A DNA stretch of 64,000 nt from Cervus elaphus (lineage: Eukaryota; Chordata; Mammalia; Artiodactyla; Cervidae), in NCBI RefSeq assembly GCF_910594005.1, contig NC_057847.1, positions 26,387,001 to 26,451,000 on the forward strand, in the 5' to 3' direction. A program made the translations under genes and the position numbers. The notes beneath the pieces were generated by a model, which was not told the DNA's origin, searched no databases, and worked only from the letters and a program-made list of their open reading frames with translations. Numbering within the stretch: the stretch's first letter is position 1; each line of letters starts with the position of its first letter. This document shows, piece by piece, positions 1 to 11,066 of this stretch.

Positions 1-1205
1 TTGAAAATGGTTTTTACCTTTTATTTGTGAAAACATTTGAATCTATGCAGGAATAAGGAGAATAGTAAAATGAAGTCTAGGGACCCATCACCAGCCTCAA
101 GAACTATCAACTTAAAGCTCATCTTGTTTCATCTATAATTCTCCCTCCCCTCTACCTCTTCCTGTTTTGCTCTGGGTTACTTTGAGGCAAACCTCAGACA
201 CAAATTTCATCTGGAGATGTATTGGGAGTCAGTGTGCGTTTGTACACTGTGGGATGTATTCAGAGGAGGCACATGCCCTATGGTCACATCCCTGCCAATC
301 ACAGTGCCTTTTTCCAACCTGTCCTCATTGCCATTACCTGCCTAACCCTGCAAGCATTTGGGTTTGCAACCCCCACATTTCCCGTTTTCTTATCTGTTTC
401 CTTCAGTCACTTTTGTTATTACCGTCTTAATGTAAAATTTGTGCTGCTGCCTTAAATATACAAATATACAACTTACTCATAATAGGAAGTTGCATGATTC
501 AATGTTAGTTAATTTTTATCTGAGAAGTTTAAAATTTATTTTCTGGAGAATGCTTACATTTGACTGGCTAACTGGGTTTGAACATGCTGTCTTTGTATTC
601 TCTGTACAACTTGATGAAATGACTTTCAGGATCTGCCTCAAAATTAACAATAATGCATCATTCACAGCATCACCTACTTTAGACTTTGCAACCATATACG
701 TGAGTTTTGAAAGGCAAGTAAACCAAAGAGTTTATAATAATTTGAAGCAGATGCCTCAATCTGAAATGCTATTGCTGTTGTTACTACTACTAAGTGCTAT
801 TACTAAACTCCATGACAATAAATCCCATATATCCTCTAGAATGAAATCCTTTAGAGTTAATAGAATCTCCCAGCACTTGCCAAGCACTGGGTCTGTCAGT
901 TACTGGCAAGGCAAGCAACCTTTCTGAGAGAGGGAGAGCAAGGAAATACACATGAAAATTACATTGGAGAAATGATGACTCAGGAATGCTGGTTTGCATG
1001 AGGATATAATTGAATAAGAAGATGACTTAATTATAAGTGGAATATATATGTATATAAACATACAGATAACAATATGTTATCTATAGAAATAATATGACTA
1101 TTATGCTTAGCAAAACAATGTAATATGTTTATATCATGTAATTATATGTATATTCTCAAAGTATATTATGTGTATTATACATACGACATATTATATACAT
1201 ATATG
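1..1205. other. Unique AT-rich DNA with a possible old L1 fragment
   Basis: No gene is recognised. Roughly 75-215 (acccatcaccagc..., cttgtttcatctat, then a run ending near ctcagacac) resembles the far 3' part of an old L1M-type LINE, but I would not assign a subfamily. The 162-codon frame at 439-927 has no domain, no signal peptide and mixed low-complexity content, so it looks like chance. From about 1030 to 1205 the DNA is strongly AT-rich (TATA/TATG mixtures). Confidence 0.4.
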
Positions 1206-1274
1206 TGGACTTCCCAGGTGGCTCAGTGGTAAAGAATTTGCCTGCCAAGCAGGAGATGGGGGTTTGATCCCTTC
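1206..1274 (+). mobile_element. Solo tRNA-like head of a Bov-tA SINE
   Basis: Only the tRNA-derived head is present: an A-box-like segment (gtggctcagtgg) and a B-box-like segment (gggtttgatccc). The BovB-derived body that normally follows is absent, and unrelated AT-rich DNA starts directly after. No convincing target-site duplication is visible. It may be a 3'-truncated SINE or a tRNA-type retropseudogene. Confidence 0.7.
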
Positions 1275-1780
1275 GTCCTGTAAATAAAAAAATCTAGATA
1301 GTAAGATAATTATTTTTAAATAGTCTAATGTTTTAGTGCTTTACAAGTACTGATGTACATTTTAGAAACTCCACTAGCCTGAACAATATTTCAAATCAGG
1401 CCTTGCCAGAAAGCAACTTGGACTGTGTTCAAAATTGACATGTATATAAATAATGGGTCTAGTTATATAAACGGGAGAGTACATATTGTACTCCTTAGAT
1501 AAGTAAGAGTGACTGGCCTGTGTAAGTCTTTTTTCTTTGTCTCTGTTCCCTCCCTCATTCCTGCCTCCCTTGCTCCACCTCCCCACCTCCAATTATCAAC
1601 ACATTTTGAAACTAGACAGTAGCAGGGTACTTAAATAATGCTGTATACACCCGCCACAGCCCCCGGGGCCTGCCTAGAATCACCGCTCGGCCAGTTCCTT
1701 GGGCTCCTTAGACAGTCCAAGGAGGGATGCTCAGGCCCAGAACCAGTGGAGAGGACGGGGCTTCCCAGTTCAATCTCCCA
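1275..1780. other. Unique DNA, partly GC-rich
   Basis: No gene or repeat is recognised. A pyrimidine-rich run lies near 1535-1590, and a modestly GC-rich stretch (about 1645-1760) with a few CpGs precedes the next SINE. The open frames here are short and run into SINE sequence, so they are not supported as genes. Confidence 0.4.
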
Positions 1781-1981
1781 CACTTCAGTTGTGTCCGACT
1801 TTTTGCAACCCTATGGACTGTAGCCTGCCAGGCTCCACTGTTCATGGGGTTCTCCAGGCAAGAATACTGGAGTGGGTTACTGTGCTCTCCTCTAGCAGAT
1901 CTTCCCAACTCAGGGACCGAACCATGTCTCTTATGTCTCCTGGCTGGCAGGTTCTTTACCTTTAGTGCCCCCTGAAAGCCC
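1781..1981 (-). mobile_element. Bov-tA SINE
   Basis: Near full-length copy read on the minus strand. On the plus strand it begins with the 3' tail (gtgtccgactttttgcaacc), passes the body (ctccaggcaagaatactgga) and ends with the degenerate tRNA-Glu head (ggttctttacc ... gaaagccc). Many CpG positions are decayed. It generates the short frames in this interval, which are not genes. Confidence 0.9.
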
Positions 1982-2739
1982 GTGTGTTGAAGACAAGTAC
2001 TTAATTACTTCTTAAAAAAAAAATCCAAAACCTTCTCTTTCCTAATTTAACCGTTAATGTGCCTGAGACTTGCTTCCATTGTGTATAAATAAAATGTGTG
2101 TCTGCCTTGGGGTTTCTCACCTGCTGTGTTTGCTTGATTTCAGAGGTATAGGGGTAGGTTAACTGCCTTCCTGACCTTGACTTGGTTCCTTGGTGTTTTA
2201 TTTCTTTTATTTTAAAATGTAATTACGACTGAAGATTAATCTCAGAGTCTAAACCAAATATGTATCTAAACAAAGGATAGTTTTTATAGCCACCCGTTTG
2301 AAAGATCATGTCATTTCAAAACCTAGGACTGAGTCCGTATTCTGTTTGTGTTTGCTGACACTTGAGCTGCTGGATTTCTGAGGGCTGGTTGGTGAAGTCA
2401 GGGAACCCCAACATATAGATATGTGTTGGGGACATCCTGGCTGTACCCCTGCTCTGGATGCACAGCTGATATTCTTATGGGAAACTGTTATTCTGCAAAA
2501 CAGCACTCTGCAAATATATACTACATAACCCACTCTTTATTCTATATAAGAAAAAATAACTTTGGGGTTTGAATTGAATCTTTTTAATCTTTTTCTGATT
2601 ACGCTGTTTCAGATGTAAGCTCTTTAAAATTTGGAAATATTTTGATTTTGGAAATGTTCTTGATTCAGAACTGGTCAGATCCTGGATATGCCTGGGAAAT
2701 GGTCTACTGGTTTTAAAATTATAAAGTCTGAGGCACTAT
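1982..2739. other. Unique intergenic or intronic DNA
   Basis: No repeat family or gene is recognised on either strand. Base composition is ordinary to AT-rich. Open frames are under 80 codons and show no motif. Confidence 0.4.
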
Positions 2740-2751
2740 AAAGAGGATCTT

Positions 2752-2979
2752 GCATGTATGCACACTAAGTCCCTCCAGTCGTGTGCAACTCTTTGTGACC
2801 CTATGGACTGGAGCCCACCAGACTCCTCTGTTCATGGGATTCTCCAGGCAAGAATACTGGAGTAGGTTGCCATGCCCCCTCCAGGGAATCTTCGTGACCC
2901 AGGAATCACACCCAAATATCTCTTGTGTCTCCTGCATTGGCCAGCGGGTTCTTTATCACTAGCACCTCCTAGGAAGCCC
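2752..2979 (-). mobile_element. Bov-tA SINE with target-site duplication
   Basis: Near full-length SINE on the minus strand, from the tail (cgtgtgcaactctttgtgac) to the head (aggaagccc). Flanks match at 2740-2751 (AAAGAGGATCTT) and 2980-2991 (AAAGAGAATCTT), a 12-bp duplication with one mismatch, which marks a separate target-primed insertion. Confidence 0.92.
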
Positions 2980-3056
2980 AAAGAGAATCTTAGGGCACAT
3001 CTATATCTTAGGTCTAAAGTAAATCATATTGGGACCTTAACAGAGTGGTTAATCAG

Positions 3057-3182
3057 GGACTTCCCTGGAGGTTCAGTGATTTAAAACTCTGTGTTTCCAA
3101 AGCAGAGGGTACAAGTGCCCTGGTGGGGAAACTAAGATCTCATATGCTGTAGCCAAAAAAAATAAATAAATAAGGGGGGGCA
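3057..3182 (+). mobile_element. CHR-type tRNA-Glu SINE with target-site duplication
   Basis: Starts with the cetartiodactyl CHR head (ggacttccctggaggttcag), carries a B-box-like segment and ends in an A-rich tail (aaaaaaaataaataaataa). The nine bases GTTAATCAG occur just before (3048-3056) and just after (3183-3191), consistent with a target-site duplication. Confidence 0.88.
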
Positions 3183-3191
3183 GTTAATCAG

Positions 3192-4327
3192 CCAGAAAAA
3201 AATTGTGCCCCTAATGTTGAAGAAATTTAATAATCTGCAAGTCTCTTTTCCAAATAGCGACAGTTAGAATTTATGAATATTTTGTCTCTGGGTTAAATAT
3301 AAACATATATTTCTTCTGACAGATATAAATACAGAATCATTCTTCCAAAGAATTTGGGTGCCAGGTTGAGAGCTTTAAATGAACTTAACCAAAATTGCAT
3401 AATGGAGTAAAGAGAGATAACAGATGATCACTAGTGAACAGGGAGAGGGTAGGGAAGCATTCTAGTAGATAAGACAGCAGATGCTAGTTAAATCAGGCCC
3501 CAGACAGAAAAAAAAAAACAACAAAAAAGCAAGACTGCTGTAGCGGGTCCTGGAACTAGAGAAGCTTCTTCAGGGCCTTTTCTTTTCGCTCCCCCACCTT
3601 CTTTCCTCCTTAGCATTTATTGAGGATAGGAGGAGGAGCATACTTGAGTCAGTAACTGAAAAATCACTAACTTCTAGACACCCCAGCTCGTTGTAGCGGA
3701 GTTCTCAACCCTGACAGCCCTTGTGATTCCCTTCAAAACATTTTGTTAATACACTTTCCTGTCCAGTCATGACTTTCATAGGTAATACAATCTATTTACA
3801 CATGAAATTTTTTTAAAACCTAGAATGTCGAGTTATAATATAAAAGAGAAACAAAAGACACTTAAAATATTCTTTATTTTAATATGGAAATGCTTGTGAA
3901 CAATTGCATAAGAATCCAGACTTAATCCCCATGCCTGTGGCAGCTACACAGGTGACCCCGGAGAACTTAATGTGCTGGGGTCTGCAACACCTAGAGCAGC
4001 ATTTACGGTCATGAACTGACATCCTGAAACAGTAACTACTCTTGGTAAAGTCTCCAACAAGGCTAAGGCCCATCTTCCCACAATCAACTAGAAAATTCAG
4101 AGCCTAATAAAATCATGCAAAGTGCAAACGAATCTTTTGCAATTATACATGTAAAATGGAAGAAGTTCCAGGCTTCAAATGAGATGGCATTCATGTTTGT
4201 GATGTGCAGTGGATCATTTAAAAGCCATGAAGGATGTGGCTGGGAGGCTGATTCCTTGCGGTTTGGCAATGCTTATTCATTACAGGACATCCAGCCTCCT
4301 CAGCCCTGCCCACTAAGTGTATGCAGT
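3192..4327. other. Unique DNA
   Basis: No gene or clear repeat is recognised. An A-rich run lies at about 3508-3530 and may be a decayed retroposon tail, but no body is visible upstream. Frames near 3.9-4.3 kb are short and featureless. Confidence 0.4.
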
Positions 4328-4540
4328 AAAAGTGAAAATGTTAATCGCTCAGTCAGGGCTGGCTCTTTGGGATGCCATGGACTGTGGCCTGCCAGCCTCC
4401 TCTGTCCACGGAATTTTCCAGGCAAGAATACTGGAGTGGGTTGCCATGCCCTCTTCCAGGGGATCTTCCTGACCCAGGGATTGAACCCACATCTCTTGCA
4501 TTGCAGGAGGATTCTTTCCTGTCTGAGCCACGGGTACTCC
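4328..4540 (-). mobile_element. Bov-tA SINE
   Basis: Full-length-like SINE on the minus strand. The plus strand reads from a gtgaaaatgttaatcgctca tail, a degenerate form of the gtgaaagt-cgctcag junction typical of Bov-tA, through the body to a decayed tRNA head (gtctgagccacgggta). The overlapping open frames here are read-through of this SINE and not genes. Confidence 0.9.
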
Positions 4541-5981
4541 TCTCCTATAATTATTTTGACAAGCAAAGCACCCCGCCCACAAATTTCCAAAACATCTCCT
4601 ATGGGGCAGTTCCAGACCCCTTGGGAACCACTACACTCAGGAACCATTGCACTATATGTTCAATGAAGACCCAGGAGATGGTGAGCTGGGAGGATGCTGC
4701 AGAAAACAGAATGAGGAGGGTGCAAAAACCACTTAAGAGGCCAGTGTTGGCCGTGTGATCTGAGGCCCAGAAGCTGTCACAGTGATAGCACTGCTATAGT
4801 CCAGTCTGAGCAACCTGCGAGGGAGGTAGTGTACTCTGTCACCATCCATCACTCTCCTATGTCCACATTTGCACCCTACAGGGTGTTCTTTATCTGCTTT
4901 TTTTTTTTTTTTCCACTAGTCAGCCAGTTGTGGTTATTGGATACACTGGGACAGGGTTTATGCAGCGCCTCCTCTTAAAGTTTTCATCAAGAGGATTACT
5001 TGCAGGAGTAGCATGGCACCCAGCAATTTTGACTGTAAGCTCCTCTTAAGATGGCTTTCTGTTCTCAGATTAAAGTAAATGAAGAACACTGAATCTTTCT
5101 CTTTGAAAGAGGACTATGAATTTGCCAGCCAAGGCATCCACTTGCCTCACTTCCTCCCACCTACAGAGCAGGTAAAAGTTTTTCCATGTCTTTTCATGGC
5201 CACTGGTATACAGCATTCTAACATGAAGTGGGGCCTTTTCTTCCCTTGATAAGCTTTCTACATGTTCTTGTTCAAAGCAGTTTGGGGGGGGATTTTTTCT
5301 TTGTTTTTTTGTTTGTTTGTTTTGTTTTGTTTTCCCCAGAGTCAAACCAGTCAGGAAGCTGAAAACGAGCCACTGAGACCAAGACTAGTCAGTTTTGTTA
5401 GAATCTGTGACTTTCTTCCTCTCTCCCTTTGCTGTGACTGACAGAACCCAAGTCTCTGCCTGCCATTAGCTTTGCAGTGACCTTCACAAGGCTATAAGAT
5501 GTGAAAAAGGCCCATGTAACTAGTATAAGATGAGTGGTTCCTTCTGCAAAGCAGGAGTCTGAGGTTATCTATGAGGCCAAGGTTGGTTTTCCTATGATGC
5601 CTCCCCACTGTTAGTGCTGAAAGTGGCGGACACTCCCACGGTCTCTGGTCTTTCTCTAGATTGTGTTTCCTCAGCAGTCAAGGTCAAAATTCACCAAACC
5701 CATAGCTTTCCCTTTATGACCACTTTCTCATATTTCTAAGCAAGACAATTAATTAATCCCCTCCCATTTAAAAACAATATTCTTTAAAAGAAAATCTTGT
5801 CCTGCTATCACAAGAATTATTTTGACTCATTCAGGTGGCATTTCTTAAGGAAATGCAGTGACTGAGTATTTTTACTCAAAGACTGGATTGTGGGGGTCCA
5901 GCTGGAGAGATATGTTCACTGGTTATAATTATTTTGCAGAACAGAGTTTTTTCATTGACACTTTAATTTCAAGAGTCTTGT
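4541..5981. other. Unique DNA with two T-rich tracts
   Basis: No gene is recognised. There is an uninterrupted T tract at about 4897-4912 and a T/G-rich low-complexity tract (TTTG and TTTTG units) at 5283-5334. The latter could be the reverse complement of a decayed retroposon A tail, although no body is recognisable beside it. Confidence 0.45.
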
Positions 5982-5983
5982 CT

Positions 5984-6225
5984 TTCCCTAAGTACAACAG
6001 TATAGATAAATATGTATATTTATTTACATATACATATAATAATAAATATTACATGTATATGTAATATTTACAGTATAATAAATCAAGAAATTAAATGAAT
6101 CACATATTTATTATTTATTTAATAAATTAAATCAATAAATTGCAATATAATAAATACTATAAATAAATTACAGTATAATAAATATGTATACTTCCCTAAG
6201 TACAATAGTATAAATATTCTCTTAA
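5984..6225. repeat. AT-rich region with a 208-bp-offset partial duplication
   Basis: The string ttccctaagtacaa starts at 5984 and again at 6192, followed in both cases by a similar AGTATA..AAATA context. A second internal pair (ttacagtataataaat) occurs near 6070 and 6169. The intervening DNA is almost pure A/T with TAAATA-type units. This looks like a decayed local duplication in AT-rich satellite-like DNA. Confidence 0.6.
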
Positions 6226-6324
6226 AAAATGAAAGTAGATGAACTAACATTTGTAAGTATTTTTCTGTTCCATAAATGATTTTTTTTTCATACCTTCAGA
6301 TTGCTTGAACTGATAAACTAGATA

Positions 6325-6593
6325 CAATAAGTCTCTTACATACGAATTCAAGTTGCAAACTTTCAAAGATGCAAGCCTCTATATCTGTGTCCAATCAGGT
6401 AAGTTAGTTCACGTGTCTGGCACACAGCGTCACATACGTGCGTCCTCTGCAAGCTGTTGTATTTTGTGTACTCTATACCGTATTGTGCAGTGGTACAGTG
6501 TCTTTATCGCAAGCCCAGGATGTCGTCCACGACAAGAAAAAAGAGCTACTACCCAGACATGACTGGATCATTTTTTCAAGAAGGTTGATATCC
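6325..6593 (+). mobile_element. Tigger-like DNA transposon, left part
   Basis: Left end of a non-autonomous TcMar/Tigger-like element. It starts after a TA dinucleotide (6323-6324) with an inverted-repeat-like end (aagtctcttacatacgaatt). After about 190 bp it jumps to a segment encoding a KKRATTQT-like tail (aagaaaaaagagctactacc), which fits an internal deletion joining the 5' leader to the end of the transposase frame. It is interrupted at about 6593 by a SINE and its array, and resumes at 9075. Family assignment rests on consensus features I remember. Confidence 0.65.
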
Positions 6594-6739
6594 CAGGGTC
6601 GGGAAGATCCCCTGGAGTAGGAAATGGCAGCCAACTCTAGTATTCCTGCCTGGAAAATTCCATGGACACAGAAGCCTGGTGGGCGACACTCTGTGGAGCC
6701 GCAAAGAGTCAGACACAACTATGACTAAGCACAACACAG
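6594..6739 (+). mobile_element. 5'-truncated Bov-tA SINE seeding the array
   Basis: The body of a Bov-tA SINE lacks the tRNA head and starts at cagggtcgggaagatcccct. It ends in the standard agagtcagacacaactatga tail. The tail becomes CA-rich (actaagcacaacacagcaaa) and passes without a break into the large tandem array, so the array most likely grew from this tail. Confidence 0.85.
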
Positions 6740-9074
6740 CAAAGACACACATCACACAGACACACACACACAGATACACACATCACACAGATACACACAC
6801 ACAGATACACACACACAGATACACACATACACAACACACATCACACAGATACACAGACACAGACACACATCACGCAGATACACACATCACACAGATAAAC
6901 ACACACAGATACACACAGACACACATCACACAGATACACACATACACAGATACACACATACACAACACACATCACACAGATACACAGACACAGACACACA
7001 TCACACAGATACACACATCACATAGATACACACACACAGACACACATCACACAGATACACACATACACAGATACACACATACACAACACACATCACACTG
7101 ATACACAGACACAGACACACATCACACAGATACACACATACACAGATACACACACACAGATACACAGACACAGACACACATCACACAGATACACACATAC
7201 ACAGATACACACATACACAACACACATCACACAGATACACAGACACACATCACACAGATACACACATACACAGATACACACATACACAACACACATCACA
7301 CAGATACACAGACACAGACACACATCACACAGATACACACATCACACAGATACACACACACAGATACCCAGACACAGACACACATCACACAGATACACAC
7401 ATACACAGATACACACATACACAACACACATCACACAGATACACAGACACACATCACACAGATACACACATACACAGATACACACATACACAACACACAT
7501 CACACAGATACACAGACACACATCACACAGATACACACATACACAGATACACACATACACAACACACATCACACAGATACACAGACACAGACACACATCA
7601 CACAGATACACACACACAGATACACACACACAGACACACATCACACAGATACACAGATACACACATACACAACACACATCACACAGCTACACAGACACAC
7701 ATCACACAGATACACACATACACAACACACATCACACAGATACACACACAGAGATACACAGACACACATCACACAGATACACACTTCACACAGATACACA
7801 CACACAGATATCCAGACACAGACACACATCACACAGATACCCAGACAGACACACACACACAGATACACACACACAGATACACACACACACACACACACAC
7901 ACAGATACACATACAGATACACACACAGATACACACATCACACAGATACACACATACGCACATACACAACACACATCACACAGATACACAGACACAGATA
8001 CACAGACACAGAGATACACACATCACACAGATACACACACACAGAGATACACACATCACACAGATACACATACACCACACACATCACACAGATACACACA
8101 CACAGATACACATACACAGATACACACATCACACACATACACACATCACACACATACACACACAGATACACATACACAACACACACACAGAGATACACAC
8201 ATCATACAGATACACACACAGATACACACATCACACAGATACACACACACAGCACACACATACACAGACACACATACACAGATACACACATCACACAGAT
8301 ACACACACAGATACACACATCACACAGATACATACACACAGATACACATACACAGACACAGATACACAGATATACACACACAGCACACACAGCACACAGA
8401 TACACACACACAGATACACACACACAGACACACACATCACACAGATACACACACAGACACACACATCACATAGATACACACACACAACACATATCACACA
8501 GATACACACAGATACACATACACAACACACATCACACAGCACACACATACACAGACACACACACACAGATACACATACACAGACACACACCCACAGACAC
8601 ACATACACAGATACACACACACAGCACACACAGCACACAGATACACACACACAGATACACATCACACCTATACACACACAGATACACATCACACAGATAC
8701 ACACACACAGATACACATACACAGATACACACATCACACACATACACACATCACACACATACACACACAGATACACATACACAACACACACACAGAGATA
8801 CACACATCATACAGATACACACATCACACAGATACACATACACATATACACACACAGAGACACACATACACATATACACACAGATACACATCACACAGAT
8901 ACATACACACACAGATACACACACAGCACATATCACACAGATATAGACACACACAGAGATACAGATACACATACACAGATACACATACACAGACACACAT
9001 CACACAGATACACATACACAGACACACATCACACAGATACACATACACAGACACACACACACAGCACACACACA
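6740..9074. repeat. 2.3-kb CA/GATA-rich tandem array with higher-order structure
   Basis: The array is built from short words such as ACACAGAT, ACACACAT and ACATCACACAG. In the first third the marker word CAACACACATC recurs at 7218 and 7287, and at 7422, 7491 and 7560, with exact 69-bp spacing; larger spacings of 121-135 bp also occur. The distal half is less regular and contains a roughly 130-bp block (about 8088-8217) repeated 605 bp downstream (about 8693-8822). The minus strand is GT-rich and almost free of stop codons. This explains long Cys/Val-rich frames such as 8291-8803, which are artefacts and not genes. Confidence 0.95.
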
Positions 9075-9489
9075 TCCTGCAAGGATGAGAACCTATGCCA
9101 TCAACATCCAGCATGAGTGAAATTTCAGCTCACCCTCCATCGTCTATTGCTGACGATCCTTCATGTCTACCATCTCCTACCTCCTCTCCCTCCTTCAGTC
9201 AGTAACTCTTCTTGCCAATTGCTTGATGCCAGCCCATTTATACCAGCTGTTGTACTGCACTACTATAATTTTCAAGGTATTGTACTATAAGATTAAAAAT
9301 GTTTTATTTCTTGTGTTTGTTTTTTATGTATTATTTTTGTGAAAAGCATTATAAACCTATTACAGTAAGTAAGTACTATATAGCCAGTTGCCTAAGCTGG
9401 GTACCTAAGCTAATGTTGTTGGAATTGTGAACAAATTGAACTTACAATGAGGTCTTGGAATAGAATTTGTTCCTATGTAGGGCTTTGCT
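9075..9489 (+). mobile_element. Tigger-like DNA transposon, right part
   Basis: Continuation of the element begun at 6325. After the array the sequence resumes with the end of the transposase frame (agtaactcttcttgcc region) and the 3' non-coding part (attaaaaatgttttatttct, agcattataaacctattaca). It ends in an inverted-repeat-like terminus (cctatgtagggctttgct) that is the complement of the left end. A TA lies just outside (near 9490). The element is internally deleted and cannot encode a transposase. Confidence 0.65.
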
Positions 9490-10149
9490 ATATACAGCAT
9501 TGCAAAATAGCAAATGGATATAGATTATTCTTCTAAAAACACATACTATCAAACGTGCCATCTCTGGGCATCATATGTAAAAACTTGGGCTCCCCTATGT
9601 TGCTCTTCAGGCAGACATGAAACTTTTCTTTATCCTACATGTGTGATGCCTAACTGGGAACACTTATTTACCTTATTTTTAAATAGCGTCTTTGGTTCAT
9701 AATTTTACTAATGAGATAATTAGCCATCCTTTTATTTTGAGTAGTTTTGATTACAGTCTCCAAATCTTTCTAGAAGAGCTTTACTTATGCTTTTTCATCT
9801 TGAAAGCCTGCTTACCCTGCATCAAGTATGTGGTTTGGAAATCCATAGTACGTGCCATAAAGAAACAAGAGAACAAACATTTTTGGTAATACTTTTGCTG
9901 ACTTCTTAAAGCTATTGCTCGTGTTTTCACCACCACAATAGGAAATCGGACAGAAAAACAAAAAGAATCAGACATTAACATCAGACATTTATTAAAAATG
10001 CCTAAAGATTCAGATATTTTATTCTTCAAAAATTAATCCATAAGCTTTTATAACAGTGCAATAAGAAAAAATACTAAGTGGAAATAGTGTAAACAGCAGA
10101 CAAGTTTTCTTAGGCCTCAGAAGTTACCTGAGCAACTACATTAGCCTGT
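9490..10149. other. Unique AT-rich DNA
   Basis: No gene or repeat is recognised. Two frames on opposite strands overlap in 9692-10029, but they are short, lack motifs and have no codon-use signal that I can see. Confidence 0.4.
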
Positions 10150-10352
10150 TCCTGTTACCTAGTGCTGGGTAATAAATGATCCCAGAATTCAGCACTGTAA
10201 CACAGCCTCCTTATCCTGTTTATAATGTTTTAGATCCCAAATTCCCAAGGGATTTGTCTGGGGAGTTCCCTTTTGGGGTTTCTCATTCAGTAACAATGAG
10301 ATGTCATCTGGAGTCATAGCCATCCAAAGGTACAACTGGGAAGAGAAGACTC
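10150..10352 (+). repeat. Old interspersed repeat, left part (family unassigned)
   Basis: The segment starting gttacctagtgctgggtaat and passing through a 'gattctgtgggtcaggaatt'-like portion resembles a widespread old mammalian repeat beginning 'ctattgctgtgtaacaaa'. A second, partial copy appears near 43520-43660. The match is decayed. The repeat is split at about 10352 by BovB and continues at 10688. Confidence 0.45.
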
Positions 10353-10687
10353 TTGAGAGGCCCTTGGACTTCAAGGAGATCAAACTGGTCAATCCTAAAG
10401 GAAATCAACCCTGAATATTCATTGGAAGGACCGATGCCAAAGCTGAAGCTCCAATACTTCGGCCACCTGATGTGAAGAACCAACTTATTGGAAAAGACCC
10501 TGAAGCTGGGAAAGATTGAGGGCAGGAGGAGAAGGGGACAAAAGAGGATGGGATGGTTGGATGGCATCACTGACTCAATGGATGTGAACTTGAGCAAGCT
10601 CCAGGATATGGTAAAGGACAGGAAGCAAGGCGTACTGCAGTCCATGGAGTCACAAAGAGTCAGACAGGACTTAGTGACTGAACAATA
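10353..10687 (+). mobile_element. BovB LINE 3' fragment
   Basis: Sense-strand 3' end of BovB. It starts at agaagactcttgagaggccc (the WRRLLRVP-coding region of the ORF) and runs through gaagctccaatacttcggcc and ggttggatggcatcactgac to the 3' end at gtcagacaggacttagtgac. It is heavily 5' truncated and inserted in the old repeat flanking it. A short GGAAG on both sides may be the target duplication, but this is weak. Confidence 0.9.
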
Positions 10688-11066
10688 AGGAAGGATGTCC
10701 AAGGAGACTCCTCTCGTGGTGGCAGCTCATGCTGGCTGTGGGCTGAGAGCTCAGCCGAGCTGTTGACCAGAGTGTCTGTAAGTGGTATCTCTACGTGCTA
10801 TGGGCTTGTCACAGCATAGCAGCTGGATTCCAAGAAGGAATATCCAGAGAGGGAGTGTCCAGAGAGAGACTGTTCAGGAGGCCAAGGTAGAATCTGTGAG
10901 ACTTCCCTGGACCTGGCCTCATAAGTCATCAGCCCCATCTCTGCCACATTGCATTGGTTACAAGCCAGTCATGATTGCCAGCCCATACTCAAGGGAGAGG
11001 GACTCAGACCCACCTCTAGATGGGAGGAGCATCAGAGAAATTAAGGGTGTCATTAATCTACTATAG
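10688..11066 (+). repeat. Old interspersed repeat, right part
   Basis: Resumes the repeat cut by BovB. It contains the pieces gctggctgtgggctgagagc, cacagcatagcagctggatt and gacccacctctagatgggag, which I associate with one common old mammalian repeat, in the same orientation and order as expected. The 94-codon frame at 10782-11066 lies wholly inside it and is not a gene. Confidence 0.5.

Noticed and set aside
439..927. 162-codon frame
   Set aside because: No domain, signal or membrane segment is recognisable and its sequence is AT-rich without apparent codon bias.
4115..4758. Overlapping frames of 115-183 codons on both strands
   Set aside because: The shared part is Bov-tA SINE read through in different phases, a common artefact in ruminant DNA.
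5283..5334. T/G-rich tract as a possible G-quadruplex
   Set aside because: There is only one G run; the rest is T-rich with single Gs.
6679..7101. 140-codon plus-strand frame rich in Thr and His
   Set aside because: It begins in the SINE tail and then translates the tandem array; no independent evidence of a gene.
6740..9074. CRISPR-like alternation of repeats and spacers
   Set aside because: There are no unique spacers: all words are variants of the same CA/GATA units, and the host is a mammal.
7093..9114. Many minus-strand frames of 70-170 codons rich in Cys, Val and Tyr
   Set aside because: They are read from the GT-rich strand of the tandem array, which lacks stop codons. Several phases are open at once, which is a sign of low complexity and not of coding.
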